Shown here piece after piece: positions 58,501 to 60,000 of a stretch of DNA of 60,000 bases. The number at the start of each line of letters is the position of its first letter. Position 1 is the stretch's first letter. The stretch is taken from the NCBI RefSeq assembly GCF_032854445.1, contig NC_088300.1:5272001-5332000 (forward strand), read 5' to 3'. The notes under the pieces were generated by a model. The model had not been told where the DNA came from. It saw nothing but the letters and a program-made list of their open reading frames with translations, and searched no databases. This DNA comes from Liolophura sinensis. Lineage: Eukaryota > Mollusca > Polyplacophora > Chitonida > Chitonidae. The translations under genes and the position numbers were made by a program.

Positions 58501-60000
58501 TGTTGTACAACCTAACCGTGATGGTAGGCATGATGTGGAACAGGAGAATGCGGGAGACTCATCATGCTTATGACCAAGAAACATTCTTTATTTCTGTGAT
58601 GGGAGTATGTACATACACATATATATACAGATAAATGAAATGGATTATATAAAATTATATACAATATAAATAAATTATATACAAATAAATTTTGGATGAT
58701 TTTCAATCCCTGTAGGGTATTGAATTAGTTAATCTTCACAGACTACATGTACATTTGTAATGAACGCTAAGATGTAATATTTGTGTAGTCCTCAGTGCTG
58801 TGTACGGTTTGTACCCTCAGGTGCTGTGATCACCTATGACATTCTCTCAGGCTGGAACCCCATCCGTGTGTATGACCAGTTTCTAACAGATGTTCTTGTA
58901 AGTAAAGGCTATATTTGCCATATATGCTATTCTATGTATGTTGCATCTTTCATTGCTGTTATGGATATAGCTTATTATGAATGGAATGAAAGGATAGCCT
59001 TAAGTGACCAATACATGGGTTTCTTAATAAAATATGTGTTAATCTTGTTACCTGTTATCAAACATAAACCAACCAAAGCAAATCCATCAAGTTAAAAACC
59101 AGGATAAAAAATTATTTGAGGAGGTGAACATGTTGTGTACTAACTGATTTGTTGAGGGACACAGTCAATGTTGTTGTCCTCCAACTCCCTGACGCACCAC
59201 TCCCCACCCCACACCCCAATACCCTCCAACATGATAGATTAAGAGATTGAATACTCGTAAACTTCTTGGTTACAGGATGAAAAGTCCAAATATGCCCGTG
59301 GTTCTTCAGAAATGATGGCAGAGGTAGACAAGGCCAAAGCCAGGTATGAAGACTTCACGTTGTTTTTATTTATTCTCACCCAACGTAATTATGTTTTTTT
59401 TTATTTCAACAAATTTGAATGTCCTTTTGTAGGAATTTGTAATTTATGTCTGTACGTTGAGATGTAGTGTTATGTGATGTATGAAAATTACTTATATTTG
59501 ATGTAGAAACATAGCCAGCCCTATACGCAAGCATGCTTGGTTGTCAGTGTGCTGTCCTTAATATAAAAGCCTTGTCCACTCCATGACATCATTGTCTGTA
59601 ATCTGTTCAGTTCTACGCACGGTGTATGTCAGTTTTGTGATATGCTCTGCCTGGCAATTAAGCATGCACTGAGCTGAAACTACTCCTTGTACATGACACT
59701 TATATGGAGCCCTATTCAGATAAAGCCAAAGGTGTGGCCGGCTGAGTATTGCCAAGCGAACATCCACGGAACATCTACAACATTTACACACTGTCAGACA
59801 TGGCTGATGAGTTGTGTTAGTCCTTTTACACAAGGAAGTTCTGGCACAGTGCATGTTTGCAGAGTGAAGCACATGACTAAACAGTAGAAATGGACAGGAA
59901 TTATGGACAACCACATCATACAGTGAATAACGACAGTGTGTTGAGGACAGCACACTGATAACTGAGGAGTACAGGGTAAGCCAATACTTACATACAGGGC
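45536..60000 (+). CDS. DDHD1: Phosphatidic-acid-preferring phospholipase A1 DDHD1 (3' partial, 10 exons)
   Basis: Cytosolic lipase that deacylates phosphatidic acid and phosphatidylinositol; linked to membrane trafficking and mitochondrial dynamics. Exons: 45536-45995, 46411-46572, 49739-49867, 55336-55474, 57508-57623, 57860-57966, 58356-58467, 58821-58897 and 59276-59343, all joining in phase to give 456 codons; at least one more follows outside. Sequence order matches DDHD1: EIRWFYRQEGDKKWTPFIGY, LRIE, VRGGLYECDV, YPVYWTG, MRGMWFYDGTWQPI, GTRLQRGY, FVIHGIGQKMD, FLPVEWRSSLTLDGD, VRGLRTMLNSSAMDILYYTS, GGKVSIVAHSLG, AVITYDILSGWNPIRVYDQ. It lacks the SAM domain that DDHD2 would show. The C-terminal metal-binding DDHD domain is beyond the window. 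Confidence 0.94.
46706..47889. mobile_element. Non-autonomous hAT-like element in DDHD1 intron 2
   Basis: A 1,184-bp element with imperfect inverted ends: CAGGGCTCGAAATTAA at the left and, reversed, CAGGGCTAGAATTTAA at the right. 'actggtcc' and 'ggccagtag' motifs are repeated inside both ends. A direct repeat CATGTC flanks it (46700-46705 and 47890-47895), a probable target-site duplication. A short internal plus-strand frame at about 47237-47309 (EAKPPEKKARLTDDHLSRLM then stop) resembles the C-terminal tail of hAT-type transposases. Most of the interior is non-coding. Confidence 0.6.
48174..48234 (+). mobile_element. Degenerate SINE tail
   Basis: 'tagtattcttgagtaaagca' then 'gccagtcaagtaaattataa' and 'aataaagtaaat' resemble an old copy of the SINE 3' end. 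Confidence 0.4.
48261..48833. mobile_element. TTAA-flanked foldback element (MITE), copy 2
   Basis: A 565-bp element between TTAA at 48261-48264 and 48830-48833. The inverted ends are AGGAGAAGAAAA on both sides, and a second paired block ('gttgaaaagag' near 48299 and 'ctcttttcaac' near 48786) gives arms of about 50 bases. The ends and overall size match copy 1 at 25608 (567 bp), while the interior is different and less palindromic. An open frame at 48485 lies inside it and is not considered a gene. Confidence 0.75.
49739..57966 (+). CDS. DDHD1: DDHD1 exons 3-6: start of the lipase fold
   Basis: Exons 49739-49867, 55336-55474, 57508-57623 and 57860-57966, separated by long introns. Encoded motifs are YYVDWNGVEEIYMFSESASS, then GTRLQRGYCYEAIMDDKP, LVFVIHGIGQKMDTGSIVRC (the oxyanion-side HG loop), RAEFLPVEWRSSLTLDG and ESITPQKVRGLRTMLNSSAM. 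The acceptor at 55335 rebuilds the Ser codon before GTRLQ. Confidence 0.9.
49894..49945. repeat. 17-bp triplication beside a DDHD1 exon
   Basis: Three copies of 'gggcatagtcacatttg' starting about 27 bases after the exon end at 49867. The junction itself is not included. Confidence 0.85.
51070..51750. repeat. Degenerate ~190-bp tandem repeat in DDHD1 intron 3
   Basis: After 'gagtggggacatatagcagt' and a 'ccatttgtctgcccgtctgt' stretch, three to four diverged copies of a unit containing 'gtcacacaaagtttacaaaa', 'tgacctgcagttgtgcacc' and 'tttcagaggaaatttgtg' recur near 51190, 51350 and 51530, then fade out. It resembles a dispersed repeat rather than a gene; small open frames here are spurious. 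Confidence 0.7.
51915..52170 (+). mobile_element. Near full-length tRNA-derived SINE
   Basis: A head with A-box-like 'tggctgagaggtctagc' and B-box-like 'gtgagttgaagtccag' (51981-51996) is followed by the body 'cagcaacctgcagatggttg' and 'ggtttcttcccaccataat'. Next come 'gtataagtgaaatattcttg' and the 'aatcaaataaataaataaat' tail. It is the most complete copy in the window and defines the fragments elsewhere. Confidence 0.75.
52668..53160. mobile_element. Foldback element in DDHD1 intron 3
   Basis: Two arms of about 140 bases (about 52668-52812 and 53016-53160) are imperfect inverted repeats. 'ttggttttcttg' pairs with 'caagaaaaccaa', 'cacctcaggcac' with 'gtgcctgaggtg', and 'tgaaagtaca' with 'tgtactttca'. 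The loop is about 200 bases. Terminal sequences differ from the TTAA elements, so this is a separate family or a local inversion duplicate. Confidence 0.6.
54465..54615. repeat. G-rich low-complexity tract
   Basis: A poly-G run near 54467-54476 followed by imperfect GGTGGGTG / GTGTGG-type sequence. The minus-strand Pro/Thr-rich open frame over it is compositional. Confidence 0.6.
58356..59343 (+). CDS. DDHD1: DDHD1 exons 7-9: catalytic serine motif
   Basis: Exons 58356-58467, 58821-58897 and 59276-59343. The nucleophile motif reads AHSLG, with the serine at residue 407 of the visible protein and the final Gly codon split by the intron. Vertebrate DDHD1 has SHSLG here, so the first position of the GxSxG pattern is also non-Gly in this family. 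GAVITYDILSGWNPIRVYDQ and DEKSKYARGSSEMMAEVDKA follow. The last exon ends CCAG|GTATGA in phase 2; no further exon is recognisable up to 60000. Confidence 0.9.
59344..60000 (+). other. DDHD1 intron at the window edge
   Basis: No coding segment of DDHD1 is recognisable. Open frames on both strands (59558-59953 minus, 59687-59887 plus) show no family resemblance. The next exon should lie beyond 60000. Confidence 0.5.

Overview
This looks like invertebrate animal nuclear DNA. Genes are split into short exons with GT-AG introns, the spacers are AT-rich, and minisatellites, tRNA-derived SINE copies and foldback elements are plentiful. The SINE 3' tail (a 'gtataagtgaaatattcttg' motif followed by 'aaataaataaataaa') and the frequent 'acatgtacatgta' strings are what I associate with lophotrochozoans (molluscs, brachiopods). 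That is recollection, not a database result. Layout: positions 1-24016 (+) hold 29 consecutive coding exons of cobalamin-dependent methionine synthase (MTR); only about the first 170 residues lie upstream. Positions 24017-28600 are non-coding flank with one TTAA-flanked foldback element. Positions 28600-39250 (+) hold the neuroendocrine chaperone 7B2 (SCG5): a CRE/TATA-type promoter candidate, five coding exons from 31340 to 37812, and probable 3' UTR. Positions 39250-43880 are intergenic. Positions 44168-44440 (-) encode SMIM12. It lies head to head with DDHD1 (+, from 45536), a phosphatidic-acid-preferring phospholipase A1. Ten DDHD1 exons are visible, through the lipase nucleophile motif; the DDHD domain lies beyond the right edge. 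Exon phases join cleanly through all three multi-exon genes, so each reads as an intact gene. The most unusual structure is in SCG5. The junction between its first coding exon and the following intron has been tandemly amplified into 64 copies of a 50-bp unit over 3.2 kb. Each unit carries the end of the exon plus a 5' splice site, and about 60 still have the GT. A smaller array of the same kind (five 47-bp units) spans an MTR exon/intron junction at 9590-9810, so the process may be recurrent in this genome. SCG5 also encodes two consecutive C-terminal modules resembling the PC2-inhibitory peptide, each on its own phase-0 exon. The genes are functionally unrelated: one-carbon metabolism, prohormone convertase maturation, a small membrane protein and phospholipid metabolism. 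Their proximity suggests no shared pathway beyond the likely shared SMIM12/DDHD1 promoter.
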